This document shows, one piece after another, positions 1-9,507 of a DNA stretch of 64,000 nt (within the stretch, counting starts at the first letter, position 1; each line of letters starts with the position of its first letter). Below the pieces are notes generated by a model that did not search any database, was not told where the DNA came from, and saw only the letters and a list, made by a program, of their open reading frames with translations. The position numbers and the translations under genes were made by a program. The stretch comes from Serinus canaria (lineage: Eukaryota; Chordata; Aves; Passeriformes; Fringillidae): the NCBI RefSeq assembly GCF_022539315.1, contig NC_066316.1, positions 102,480,179 through 102,544,178 of the forward strand, given 5' to 3'.

Positions 1-1889
1 GAACCTGGTGAAAGACCTAGGAATAAATCTTAGTATGTGGTCATAACTCACTTCTATTGTTAATACTCTACTAACAGGCAATTTCTTAAATTATTAGAGA
101 ATAAGGGTGAGTGGAGGAAAGGATTCCATTTTTCTGTCCAGTGGTTCTATACAGTCTAAGGACTCCCTGGCCTGTGATGACAAATCTTAAGTACTACAAG
201 CATGAGATATAATACTTTTAAGTTAGTATCTTAAACATTTCAATAAGGGAATCCAAAGAAAAATTTATCATTTCCTTTTTGCTTTGTCTCCAAGTAGAAA
301 GGATGACTCAACAAAGCCACAGTTCTTTAGCCTAATGATTCCTGTGACTAAGCAATATAAAGACTTCAAACAAAAATACATGTCAGAAGGGAATAGAGGT
401 CAAGGTACATTGGGCTGGGCATAGCTAACAGCTCTGATTTCCACAGTATGAGCAGTTAAAGAGTCAAATCATGTTTATACTCTAAGTAAATTCGATACTG
501 AACTGTAATCTGAAAAACTGACTGTGCTGGCAGGGCTGCTACACATGGGAAAAGATACAGTAAATTCCCAAGTCAGTCTGCTCCCACTGGGGTACATTGT
601 GAATGATTTTATGGCCACACTTTTATGTTAGAAACACCTTTACAGTCCTTGTGATATTAATGCTACTAATAGCTATGTTATATTTACAGCAGCATGGGTA
701 TTGACATAAGGAGTTTTTCCACTCTGTATGTTATAAAGTTAGTAATGAAGAAAATGTTTTAAATTTCTGAGACCAAAACTGAAGTAATGAAAATCTACTT
801 TTAAAACCTGAAATGTTCTGCAACAACTCTGATGTCAGCAAGTATGATTTCTAGTTATGATTTAATTAATTTTCCAAAATTATTGTGGTAAAGGTCAGCA
901 GACAGTTCTCAATGGACATAAAGCTAACTCTGCAGACAATGTTTTTCAATACAGTCCTACTAAAACCTGAGCTCTTCAAAAACATACAACTTTTCAGTTT
1001 TTTTTCATTTTTCTTTAATTTTACTTGCTTTCCATTTGGCAGGGTGTTTTCCTTGGCCATTTCTTTTTTCTTGTGCAATGAAAGCAAAATATTCCATTTC
1101 AGCTCTTCTTAAACCCTGACTCAGAAGTAGGGAGTACATTTCTTTTGCTAGTATTCAAGAACAATGTCCAGGGTGATAACAAAAGCAAGGAAAAATTAAA
1201 GCTGACCAAAATAAATGAAAATCAACACTGTTTGTGTTTTGTTTTCTTTTGGGTGGGTTTTTTTGTTGTTGTTGTTGTTGTTTTTTTTTTTTTTTTTGAA
1301 TTGGGGAAGGTAATTGAGTTGGTTGATTTGTTTTGTTTTGGGTGGTTTTGGGGAGGAGGAGGTTGTGACAAACAGAAAAATTTGGGGCTTATCTTGACTG
1401 AAATGGTCTAAAAAGGAGAGGTGCTTCATACGTCCCATGTCCAGCGGAAAAAGCAGGCTGCTCCTTACCCACACCTGGGGTGTGGTGCTGTGAGCCGGGA
1501 TACAAACCGGGATGCTGAGGGTACCACTCCGGTCCCGGTGACGCGAGCAGTACGTGCTCTGCCGCAGGCGTTCGGCATTAGAGCCGGAGGGAGGGGAGGG
1601 CAGGAGAGGAGGAGAGGGGAATGGGAGAGGGGAGAGAAGCGATGGCCGCGGGGCCAGGGAGTTTAGAGAGATGCAGGGAATGCTCCCGGGCTGCCCCGCG
1701 GCGACGAACTCGGCGCTGGGAAAATAACTCCCAAAAGCATCTCCCCGAGGCAGGATTATCTCCGCTGAAGGAGGCTTCGGGCTCCTCCTCTTTCCGAAAT
1801 TTGGCCTCGCAGCATCCTCCGTGCCCTGCCGCACCCCACACCCTCTCCCTCCCCGCCGGGCCACCCGCTCCGGGCCGCCTCCTGGCTAC
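1..1889 (-). other. Intron 2 of the cN-I gene, partial
   Basis: This is sequence downstream of the exon 2 donor on the minus strand. The right third (about 1490-1889) is still CpG-rich. Positions 1225-1365 are a T/G-rich low-complexity tract, with a short (TTG)n run at about 1263-1280 followed by a T17 homopolymer. The remainder (1-1200) is AT-rich. No further exon of the nucleotidase was recognised on the minus strand, and the short open frames here show no family resemblance. Confidence 0.7.
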
Positions 1890-2057
1890 CTTGACGAAGT
1901 AGAACGCCGGTCCGGGCTTGAGGATGATGTTCTCGTTTTTCTGCTGGTACTCCACGTACTTCTCCACGCCCTGCTCTTCGTAGATGCGCTGCTCCTCGAC
2001 CAGATTGAAGAGTGCTCGGGAGGACACGGCCACCGTGATGGCATTCTGGGGCTTGGG
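1890..2057 (-). CDS. NT5C1B: Cytosolic 5'-nucleotidase I (cN-I family), coding exon 2; rest of gene lies left of the window
   Basis: This exon encodes 56 residues in phase 0/0, directly continuing exon 1 across [19 protein letters not shown] and ending GPAFYFVK. The PKPxNAITxAxSSxALF block, the [14 protein letters not shown] helix and NEN..L.PGPAF.FVK are hallmarks of the start of the 5'-nucleotidase domain in NT5C1A and NT5C1B. Recalled human sequences match about equally: VSSRALF, EEQ and EQGVE resemble 1A, while AIT, ALFN, EKY.EYQ and NEN.IL resemble 1B. The acceptor is CGCAG at 2062-2058 and the donor is AAG|GTAGCC at 1890/1889, which is not a strong match beyond GT. The catalytic aspartate motif is encoded by later exons. 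I searched 1-1889 for the next exon (FDIVLMTNNHAQVG-like) and did not find it, so intron 2 exceeds 1.88 kb. Confidence 0.9.
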
Positions 2058-2163
2058 CTGCGGAGCGAGCGCAGGGTAGCGCCGGCCCGCGGCCCTGAGC
2101 CCCCGGGCCCCCAGCCTCCCCCCGGACCCCCGAGCTCCGGACCCCCGGCCCGCCCGCACTCAC
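2058..2163 (-). other. Intron 1 of the cN-I gene (106 bp, GT-AG, phase 0)
   Basis: The intron starts GTGAGTGCGGG and ends CTCCGCAG on the minus strand. It is extremely GC- and CpG-rich and lies wholly inside the CpG island. Its length is not a multiple of three, so retention would shift the frame before the conserved PKPQNA motif. Splicing is therefore required for a normal product. The short length makes retention in transcripts plausible. Confidence 0.85.
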
Positions 2164-2295
2164 CGGCCGGGGCCTGTGGGTAACCAGATTGTCGTAGAAA
2201 GCTTTGGCCGCCGCCCAGTCCTGCTCGGCCTCCTGCTGCTGGTCCTCCTCCGACTTCTGGCTGGGCTGCGGCTCCTCCGGGCCGGAGCCGCTCAT
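2164..2295 (-). CDS. NT5C1B: Cytosolic 5'-nucleotidase I (cN-I family), coding exon 1, start codon to first donor
   Basis: This exon encodes the first 44 residues, starting MSGSGPEEPQ. An acidic, Gln/Glu-rich stretch is followed by DWAAAKAFYDNLVTHRPRP, which matches the family pattern of an aromatic/FYDN motif just before the PKPxNA motif. cN-I enzymes are soluble AMP-preferring 5'-nucleotidases that release adenosine from AMP in the cytosol. The chosen ATG has A at -3 (GGAACCATGA), a good vertebrate context. The exon ends in CCG followed by GTGAGT, a near-consensus donor, in phase 0. The frame stays open upstream to an ATG at 2625, so a longer N-terminus cannot be ruled out. Paralog: the short acidic first exon looks like NT5C1A, but the following exon and the gene-desert setting lean to NT5C1B. 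The family call is firm and the paralog is an inference. Confidence 0.85.
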
Positions 2296-2356
2296 GGTTC
2301 CTGGCGCGGCCGGGGCCGTAGCGGGCGACCGGGAAGCGGCGGCAGCGGCCGCCCCC

Positions 2357-2368
2357 CCGCCCCGCCCC
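2357..2368. promoter_or_regulatory. Overlapping GC boxes (Sp1/KLF type)
   Basis: CCGCCCCGCCCC carries two overlapping CCGCCCC cores about 60 bases upstream of the nucleotidase ATG. This is the position and type of site expected for a TATA-less CpG-island promoter. No convincing TATA box is placed close to the ATG on the minus strand. Sp1/KLF binding is inferred from the motif only. Confidence 0.5.
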
Positions 2369-2680
2369 GGCCAGGCGGGGAAGGCATCGGCGCTGCCTCT
2401 CTCTGGCGCTGTGCGCGCCGGGGGACGCGGCCCGGAGCGGTCCGGCCCTTCCCAGAGCGGAGCAGTCCCGGCCGTGGCTCCGGCGACCTCCCAGCCCCTC
2501 AGAGCCCGAGGCGCAGCCCGCCCGCAGCGTCTCCCCTCACGGCGGATTCGTGGGCTGCGCGGGAGCCGGAGCTGCGGCCCTTCCCCGCCGCCCTCACGGC
2601 ACCTGTGGCGGCCCCTTCGGCACACGCCGACTCCGGCGCTGCCCTCCGCAGTGCTCGGGGGAGCGGTGCCCGCGGCTGCT

Positions 2681-5600
2681 TGATGTCAGGCAGCAGCCGG
2701 CAGCCCTCAGTGTACCTGCAGCATTAGACATGTATTATTTAACTGCAATGGCTTAATTCATTTAATGTTAACTGCAACAAATCCCCGGGAGATCTTATAT
2801 AATATGTTTTAGCAATCAAAATGGGGTCGATATCTGTGGCCTTGGGTCCTCTATGCCACATAGGAAATACCTTCAGGAAACAGCAATTTGGGCAGTGTTG
2901 CTGAGAGTGTGTTCACACCCACAGAAACTGTTAGTCTGGCATGAGGTTGGGGTGGTTCTAAAGTCCAGAGTCCCACACAGACCTCTGGGCAGCATCTAAT
3001 ACTCATACAGCTGTCTGAAATGGTCCTGTCAGCCTCTGCAGATCAGCATCTGAGCCACAGCAAAGGTTTCCGCACTGATAAGCTGCAGAAGGGAGTGGAA
3101 AGTGAAGAAGGAATCGGATTTTCTCCTAAGCCAGTACAGGATATGGCACAACAGACCCATAGTGATATCTATGTCATAGCACATGTGATCACCATCCTTT
3201 TAACATTTTGAATGAAGACTCTAAATATTGATTCTAACCCTGATCACTGCATAATCTGTATCTGATTGTCAGATCTTTCTGCCTCCCCACAGTCTCCAAA
3301 AAGAAACAGGATGGTTTTGTTACTTTTGCCTTTTTTTTCTTTTTAATGTGGCTTCCCAGTGAAAGGAGGCTTATGTGATTCTACCATCTGCCGGTCTTTC
3401 CCCAGTGATGTTCAACTGCGAACAAATTTGACAGACGGATAAAGATCTCAAAGAGATTTAAATTGTTAAAATGTTTAATAGCAATCAATAGTAACATGAA
3501 ATTTGTTGCCCTGCTGGGGAAAGAACTTTATCTGCTTGTTTCCCTGCTGTGTAGCAGCAAACAAATACTGCCTGGCTGATCTGCCACCTCGAAATCTGCC
3601 ACACTGCCTGATGCCCTGCTAACCAGGGAGGAATCTGGGAGCGGGAAGTGATGGAAATGGGGAGGTTAGAGGAAATGGGAAATGGGAGTTGACCATACTG
3701 GGGAGGGGAGCCGGAAATAGGAGGTAAAAGGAGATGTACTGAGAGTAGTGCATTGAGAAAACAAATGCTAAAAGACAAGTTAGGATCATTGTAGTGGCTG
3801 TTGTCATGGGAAGCTGCAAAAGGCATAACTTCAACCCAAACAAACCTGATTTTAGTAGCTCTGCTACTGATAAATGTGCTTTTTTCCCTTGAATTTTATC
3901 CTGAATATTTCAGTCTGAATGTGTTTCCATGTCTGAGCTCAGACCTGTAGCATATGCCACACCTGCTCCCCTCCACACAGAGATCAGGCTGAACAGCCAG
4001 GCTGACCTGGAAAAAAGGTTCAAGTCACAGAATGGCAGCTCTTGGTCCCAGCCACCACTGCTGTCCTGCTCAGAGACTTCAGCACTAGTCTGAGAAGATG
4101 ATCTCCAAGAAGAGACTATTCCTAGTTAACTGTTGGGCACATTGCCCATGGAGAGGCGAGGAAAAGAACAGGAGGAATCAGGAAGCATTTCTTTGGTGGT
4201 TACAAAACTGAATTGTCCTTTCTCTGAACATGAGACAATACTTTTACAGAGCTGTGCACAGGTTATCTTGTTGTTCTGTGTCCTTCACCACCCTGCATCT
4301 ACTCAGGAGCAAAATCAGAGCTCCTCAGGACATTCTTGATTTTTATTTTTGTTACCCCCTTTCCCGTCCACCCAAGGAAAGAGTCATCACACAGTGAAGA
4401 CTCCTTTTAACCTATGCAAGACATCTGAAAATGTATAAAATGATAATCTGGTGCTTGGCCCAAGCAGTGCTGCTGATGTGCTGCTGCTGAAAGCAGTGCT
4501 ATGCTAACAGAAATACTTTGCTTGCCAGACACACATGGTATCTCTACACAGCACTCAGCTGTGTGAACATATGCACTGAGCTGCCATGTCTCTGTTCTGT
4601 GCTTGGCTGCCTGCTGCTGACATACCCTCCATTTCCTCTTTTGCTGGAGATTGTGAGCTGAGGGCCTGACATGAAAGCCTTCCAGCTTCAGCACCTTATA
4701 AATGAAATCTTGACTTCCCAAATGCAGTGTAGCAGCCTTATCTACATCTAAAACATGTAGTAATGCCCATGGGGTTCCAGGAAAGAGCTATGTCTTGCTT
4801 TCACTAAACCTCTTGGGGAGTCTGAGAAATAGGAATGGATCCAAAACTGAATGACTTTGTGGTTTCTGAGCTAAGCTAGAAAGGAAAGGGAAGGAAAGGA
4901 ACTTTCTGTTATCATGTATTAATTTGTAGGGCATTTACATTAAAATAACAAAAAAAGAATTTGTGTTTCTATCTTTGTATGTACATTTTTATAGTTAGTC
5001 ATGCACATTCTCTGAAGTCTGTTACAAGTATTCAAATAAAAAAAAAAGTCCCCCTGCTTGACCTGCTGATATTTTTCCTGTGTTAAGAACAACCACTCAG
5101 AATGATTTATATGTTCTTGTTCAAGAAGGAGTCAAATTGCATTACTGAAAATAATAAAAACATTGTAGGTTTTTTTTCTTCTCTTGATACCTACTTCTAT
5201 TTTGAAAGACATGAAATATTTCCAAATATTTAAAATTATGAGAGCAAAATTATGACAAATTTTTTATTGGAAGGATGTTATCTCTCTTTATATGTAAAGA
5301 TCTCAGTATGTATTGTGCCAGTTATATCTAAAACATATAGACTCCAGAGCCTAACTCTCCCAGAGTCATGCCAGGGTCACTTCAGAGTGCAGTTGCACTG
5401 ACTTTTTCATCATATATACTCTGTGATTTTTGCATTCTGAGAGCCCAAGACCCGTAGCATATGTGTGGTGTTCCCAGAAGGAAGGAACCTGAGAATGGCT
5501 TTGATCTAGGTCAGCCTGGCATGGCAAAATGTGTGATGGCACTGCCACATTACATCTGACCAGACAGATAAATAATTTGTAAAATCCTCCTGTTTGTAGG

Positions 5601-6409
5601 TAGTATAAACACCTCTAATACAATCCTAATATTCAGGAGCTGATTCTATAAAACAGTTAACAGCTGATTTTTTATATGTGTTTCTACATGATTTCTACAA
5701 ATCCTCAATGTGGATCTCAGGTCATCTATATTCCTTTGTTTGCCTGCCTTCAGCATAATATTAACTTTCTATCATAGTATTAACTTTCCTTTTTCATCTC
5801 ATGACACTTTCTGCAGCAGTATTTTTCATTTTCTCTCTCTTCTTCTCCTACTTCCCACCCTCTGTGTTGTGCAGGGAAACAAGAATGCAAAAAACCTGTG
5901 GCATCACATTACAATCTATGGCAACTGTCTTTCATCTTCCCCTGGCATTGCTCTGCTATGGTCTTTAATAATATGTTCATTTGCAACAGCCACATAAATT
6001 CCCTAATGACAGAGATATTTTGTTCTTAGATGATCTATTCCACCTCCATCATTCTAAGCATGACTCATTCCAATATTCATGAGACAGGTGACAAAGAAAG
6101 CTGAATCCAGCACAAATGCAGAGGAATGCTCAGTAAGATTTGCTGGGCCATGATGTCTCTTCCCAAAGAAATCCAGTTTAATCATTGTAATACAAGTTTC
6201 ACTTGCCTTATTACTAAAGTTAATTCTATTCTTTAATCTTCTCGGAAGGAAATCAGCAGCCAAGTTTTATCTTTAGCTTTTGGGAGATTTCTTCTCTTTA
6301 AAGGACTTAATATAATTTTTCCTAGGAAAATATAACTGTAACCAAACTTTTAGAACTGAACTCTCTTCCAGCTATTCTGAACAACAATATTTTACCTATC
6401 TTTACCCTG
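2681..6409. other. Gene-free 5' flank of the cN-I gene
   Basis: AT-rich sequence with no supported exon. Close to the island, the 10-mer TTAACTGCAA occurs twice in 39 bases (2739-2748 and 2768-2777), separated by an AT-rich segment with TTAATTCATTTAAT. A purine-rich run occurs at about 4880-4900 and an A9 run at about 5039. Small open frames here have no recognisable similarity and no consistent codon usage. Confidence 0.6.
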
Positions 6410-6483
6410 AGAAAGACTTGTTACATAACTGTGACATGTAAAACCAAGAAAGACTCATTACATAACTGTGACATGTAAAAACA
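6410..6483 (+). repeat. 37-bp tandem duplication, two copies
   Basis: Copy 1 is 6410-6446 and copy 2 is 6447-6483. Both contain the shared core TTACATAACTGTGACATGTA. The copies differ at only a few positions (TTG against CAT in the middle of the unit, and the last bases). This is a local duplication with slight divergence and no sign of coding function. Confidence 0.9.
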
Positions 6484-9400
6484 AATCAAGACGAATTCTG
6501 AAATTCACATAAAATATTATTTTTACCTAGATGCTAACTAAAAAAGTAGAAGAATAGAATCTTATCTCCAAAGCTAAATATGTCTGCCCCATCTAGTAGT
6601 TTGCCACAGGGATAATTAAGAAGCATTCAATGGACAACCAATCCTGGTCATCTTTTCAAGAATGTGGACTATGACAAAGAGGACAAAAATGGAGCCTTGA
6701 TCTGTGGTCAGAAAAAGCACTACAAAAGGCACATATGCTATCAAAATAATCATAGTGGGTTTTTTTTTAGTTAGAAACAAATATCTAATAAAGTAGTTAC
6801 TTTTGTATTAATTAAAACAAAGACAAATGACAATAACGATATCAATAATAACAGGTTCAGCTGTTCAGGATTTGACTTTTTTGCACTGGAATCACTCTGT
6901 AGGCACTTAGAGAGCACAAAGGGGAAAAAAAAAAGCCGGAGAAAGGTTTGTCCCTATTCCAAGCCTAAACAGAAGAATATTTGCATTGCAAAACAGCCAC
7001 ACGTAAGATGGAATGCAGATAAATTGTACATGCAAAGCCTTTGGGGTTCCAAGATCCTACTGAATAAAAAGTTCAATATCATGAAAAATTTTAGATTCAG
7101 TTCTCTGTAACAGAGACAGTTTGAGCATTTTTCATTATGCACTAATTATCTCTTTATTAATGGAAATTAATGGAGGGTCTAGTCACGCAAACTGCTCCAC
7201 ACAGGGACATGCCTGTGCAAGACTGAAACCTAAGTGCTGAAACCCTATTGATTCATTTTACCATAACAAAAGACATTAAACTATTCTAAGATTCACTCTA
7301 GTAATTACTTGTTCTATTCTATATTAAATATCCATGGTTTAGTTGTGTTATTGTCCATGAGGGTTCATGTTAAGTATTCAATTAGGTTAAAGTCTGTGAT
7401 GAGAATATAGTTTTGGAAAAGATTCTTAGATTTTGTTTGTGTGGTTGTGCAAAACTACCATAAAGATATCACTTAATCTCTATTGCACTGTGCTAGTTAG
7501 AGTTTTAAAAGATAGGGAGAACAAGCAAGTCTATTAGATGTGTTTCTCCTCCCCCTGCTCCAGGGTGTACAGAGAAACCCATTCAAGCAAACTGGTTTCC
7601 CACTCATTTCCTGAATGGAGGAAGGTATCAAACAACGTGTGCACCAGAGTGACACTGATGGAGCTGCTGGGCACCCCTGATGGGACAGCAGAGCTGTCCC
7701 ATGGTCTTTGGACAGCAAGAGCAATGGCAGAGCAGAGCTATCAGAGCAAAATCATCCACTGACTGCTACAGCACTGATACTATTCACACATTGGAAAAAC
7801 AGATCCACTGCATTCCAAAACCAGAACTTCTGCCTTTCCTCTACACATGTACTAAGTCTCATTTGAGCCTTAACCCACAGTGTAACTCACCTACAGAGCA
7901 GACTGAACAACAGGAATTTTGTTTACATAGCCAGCCATCCTGCTGCTGTCCTTGAGAATAAAGCTTTTTTGTTTTTCTCTTTATGAATATGAGGAAAAAA
8001 AACATTTTCTACAATCTCCTAGGCAATGAAGAATAGGAACATAGTCATAAAATGTACCAATTGCTCCAAGCAAGGGGTGTGGGATGATGTGATTATACCT
8101 ACTAATAAAGGAGACAAAGTTTAATTGCAGCAAGAGTGCTTTTGGCTGCACAGTTACCACCCAGGTCCAAAAATAGGATTGTAAGTGATTAGTATAGCAC
8201 TCCTGATGGGGAAAGAGGAGCCAGAAGTGTAAATAGAAGAGGAGATTTAGGGTTTCTATAAGCTATGGCTTCAAACTTGTCAGCAACCTGCACGCAACAT
8301 CTCTGTTACATGAGTTATGATGTGATTCTCTTTTTCAGGGAATGTGTATCCCATTTCTGGTTCAGGTCATCTCCCTCCTTTTGGCAAGTAAAACTTTTGG
8401 GAGAAAACAGGTAAGGACTAAAAGCAATGATAATGTGTTATTGTTTGTGTTGTGCTAGTTTCCAAGGGCCTCAGAAAGCATTGGGGAGCTCTTGTGTTTG
8501 CTGCTGTAGGAACACACAGGAAGGTGCCCCCCATATGACACCCCTCCTCCCTTCTCAAATCCTCTCAGTAGAAAGAAGATTATTTTTGCAGACCTTTCCA
8601 AGCTCAAGCATTAAGTGTGAGGCTCCCACAGTTGCCCTTTTCCACATGCTTTCCCACAGCTGTGCTGCTGTGTCGTGCATTTACAGTGCAGTGTTTCAGT
8701 CCCTCTCCTGCACTTGGCCCCCGTAGAGCCAAGAAAACTGGGCTGACCTGGCTGGTGTGATTGCTAGGGGGAATTTCCTGGTGCAGAGGGTCATGAGCTG
8801 AGGTTATGGGACTCAGCTGCAACTGAAGGTGAGACCCACACAAAATCTCCTCATGCTATGGCTTCTCCTTTTGTTTTAGTGACTTGAACGTTCCTCAGAC
8901 ACGCTCATCAGTTCTTACTGTGCTTGCATCAGTGTGGAGAACACTTCAGCAGCCTGTTTTTAGTTCCCTTGAAAGTAACTTTCAAGTTGTATTATTTATA
9001 TTAAAGCAGTGTTCACATTTCTCTGTTTTCAATATTTTTCTTGAGAGTGTGGAAAGATAACAACGACAAGAGCAACACCACTAATTACATAAAAGTTATG
9101 TTTCCAAATGAGGCTTCTACAATTTAGTAGTAAGTGCCTACATCACAAAATAATTTTAAATGGTGCTATACCTCATTTTAAGTGGTTTTTAAAATCACAG
9201 AAGAAAAAGACAATGAGATTTCAGTAGGTCATGGATCATATAAACGGGTTACCAGCTTCAGCTCCTAACTTTGAAAACACATTAACTGGTCAGCTTTCAT
9301 CCTATTTTCTTTCCTGTACAGAAATTTCCAGGTTGGATGTATTCAATATGTTTTTTCTCTGTAAAAAAAAAAAAAGTATGTGTAGAAGTCAGTTCATTAC

Positions 9401-9486
9401 ACTGAAGGCTTAACTTACACCCTCTGCTCTTTTACAGAGAGCCTCAGGTGACTGTACTGCTGAGGTCAATGCCTTTGGCAAATGTA
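6484..9486. other. Gene-free AT-rich stretch
   Basis: I see no exon, RNA gene or classifiable mobile element here. Short A runs occur at about 6926 and 9363. Around 9045-9165 there is a compact run of possible transcription-factor motifs (AGATAACAA, CTAATTACATAA) without repeat character. Open frames of 60-100 codons on both strands appear to be chance. Confidence 0.5.
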
Positions 9487-9507
9487 TGTGTGTGTGTGTG
9501 TGTGTGT
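9487..9507 (+). repeat. (TG)n microsatellite, about 10.5 units
   Basis: A pure TG dinucleotide tract preceded by AATGTATG. It creates a spurious His-Thr run in minus-strand frames. It is likely to vary in length between individuals. Confidence 0.95.

Larger units (their letters stand above)
1490..2680. promoter_or_regulatory. CpG island promoter of the cN-I gene
   Basis: From about 1490 to 2680 the sequence changes sharply from AT-rich to very GC-rich with dense CpG. The island covers both coding exons, intron 1 and roughly 385 bases upstream of the ATG. This is the usual form of a vertebrate CpG-island promoter. Transcription should run on the minus strand, with initiation probably between about 2300 and 2680; the exact start site is not readable. 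Long open frames on both strands here are by-products of high GC content, except for the two nucleotidase exons. Boundaries are by eye. Confidence 0.85.

Noticed and set aside
1196..1864. 222-codon minus-strand open frame through the CpG-rich part of intron 2 and the T/G tract
   Set aside because: The frame is driven by GC-rich and low-complexity sequence (poly-Asn/Lys from the TTG/T tract) and lies downstream of the exon 2 donor. It has no domain resemblance.
1756..2625. 289-codon minus-strand open frame spanning exon 1, intron 1 and exon 2
   Set aside because: Only its exon 1 part is real. It reads through the 106-bp intron and then exon 2 in the wrong frame, so it is not a single-exon gene.
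1821..2756. Several long plus-strand open frames in the CpG island
   Set aside because: They are antisense shadows of the nucleotidase exons and GC-rich 5' flank, with Pro/Arg/Ala-rich compositions.
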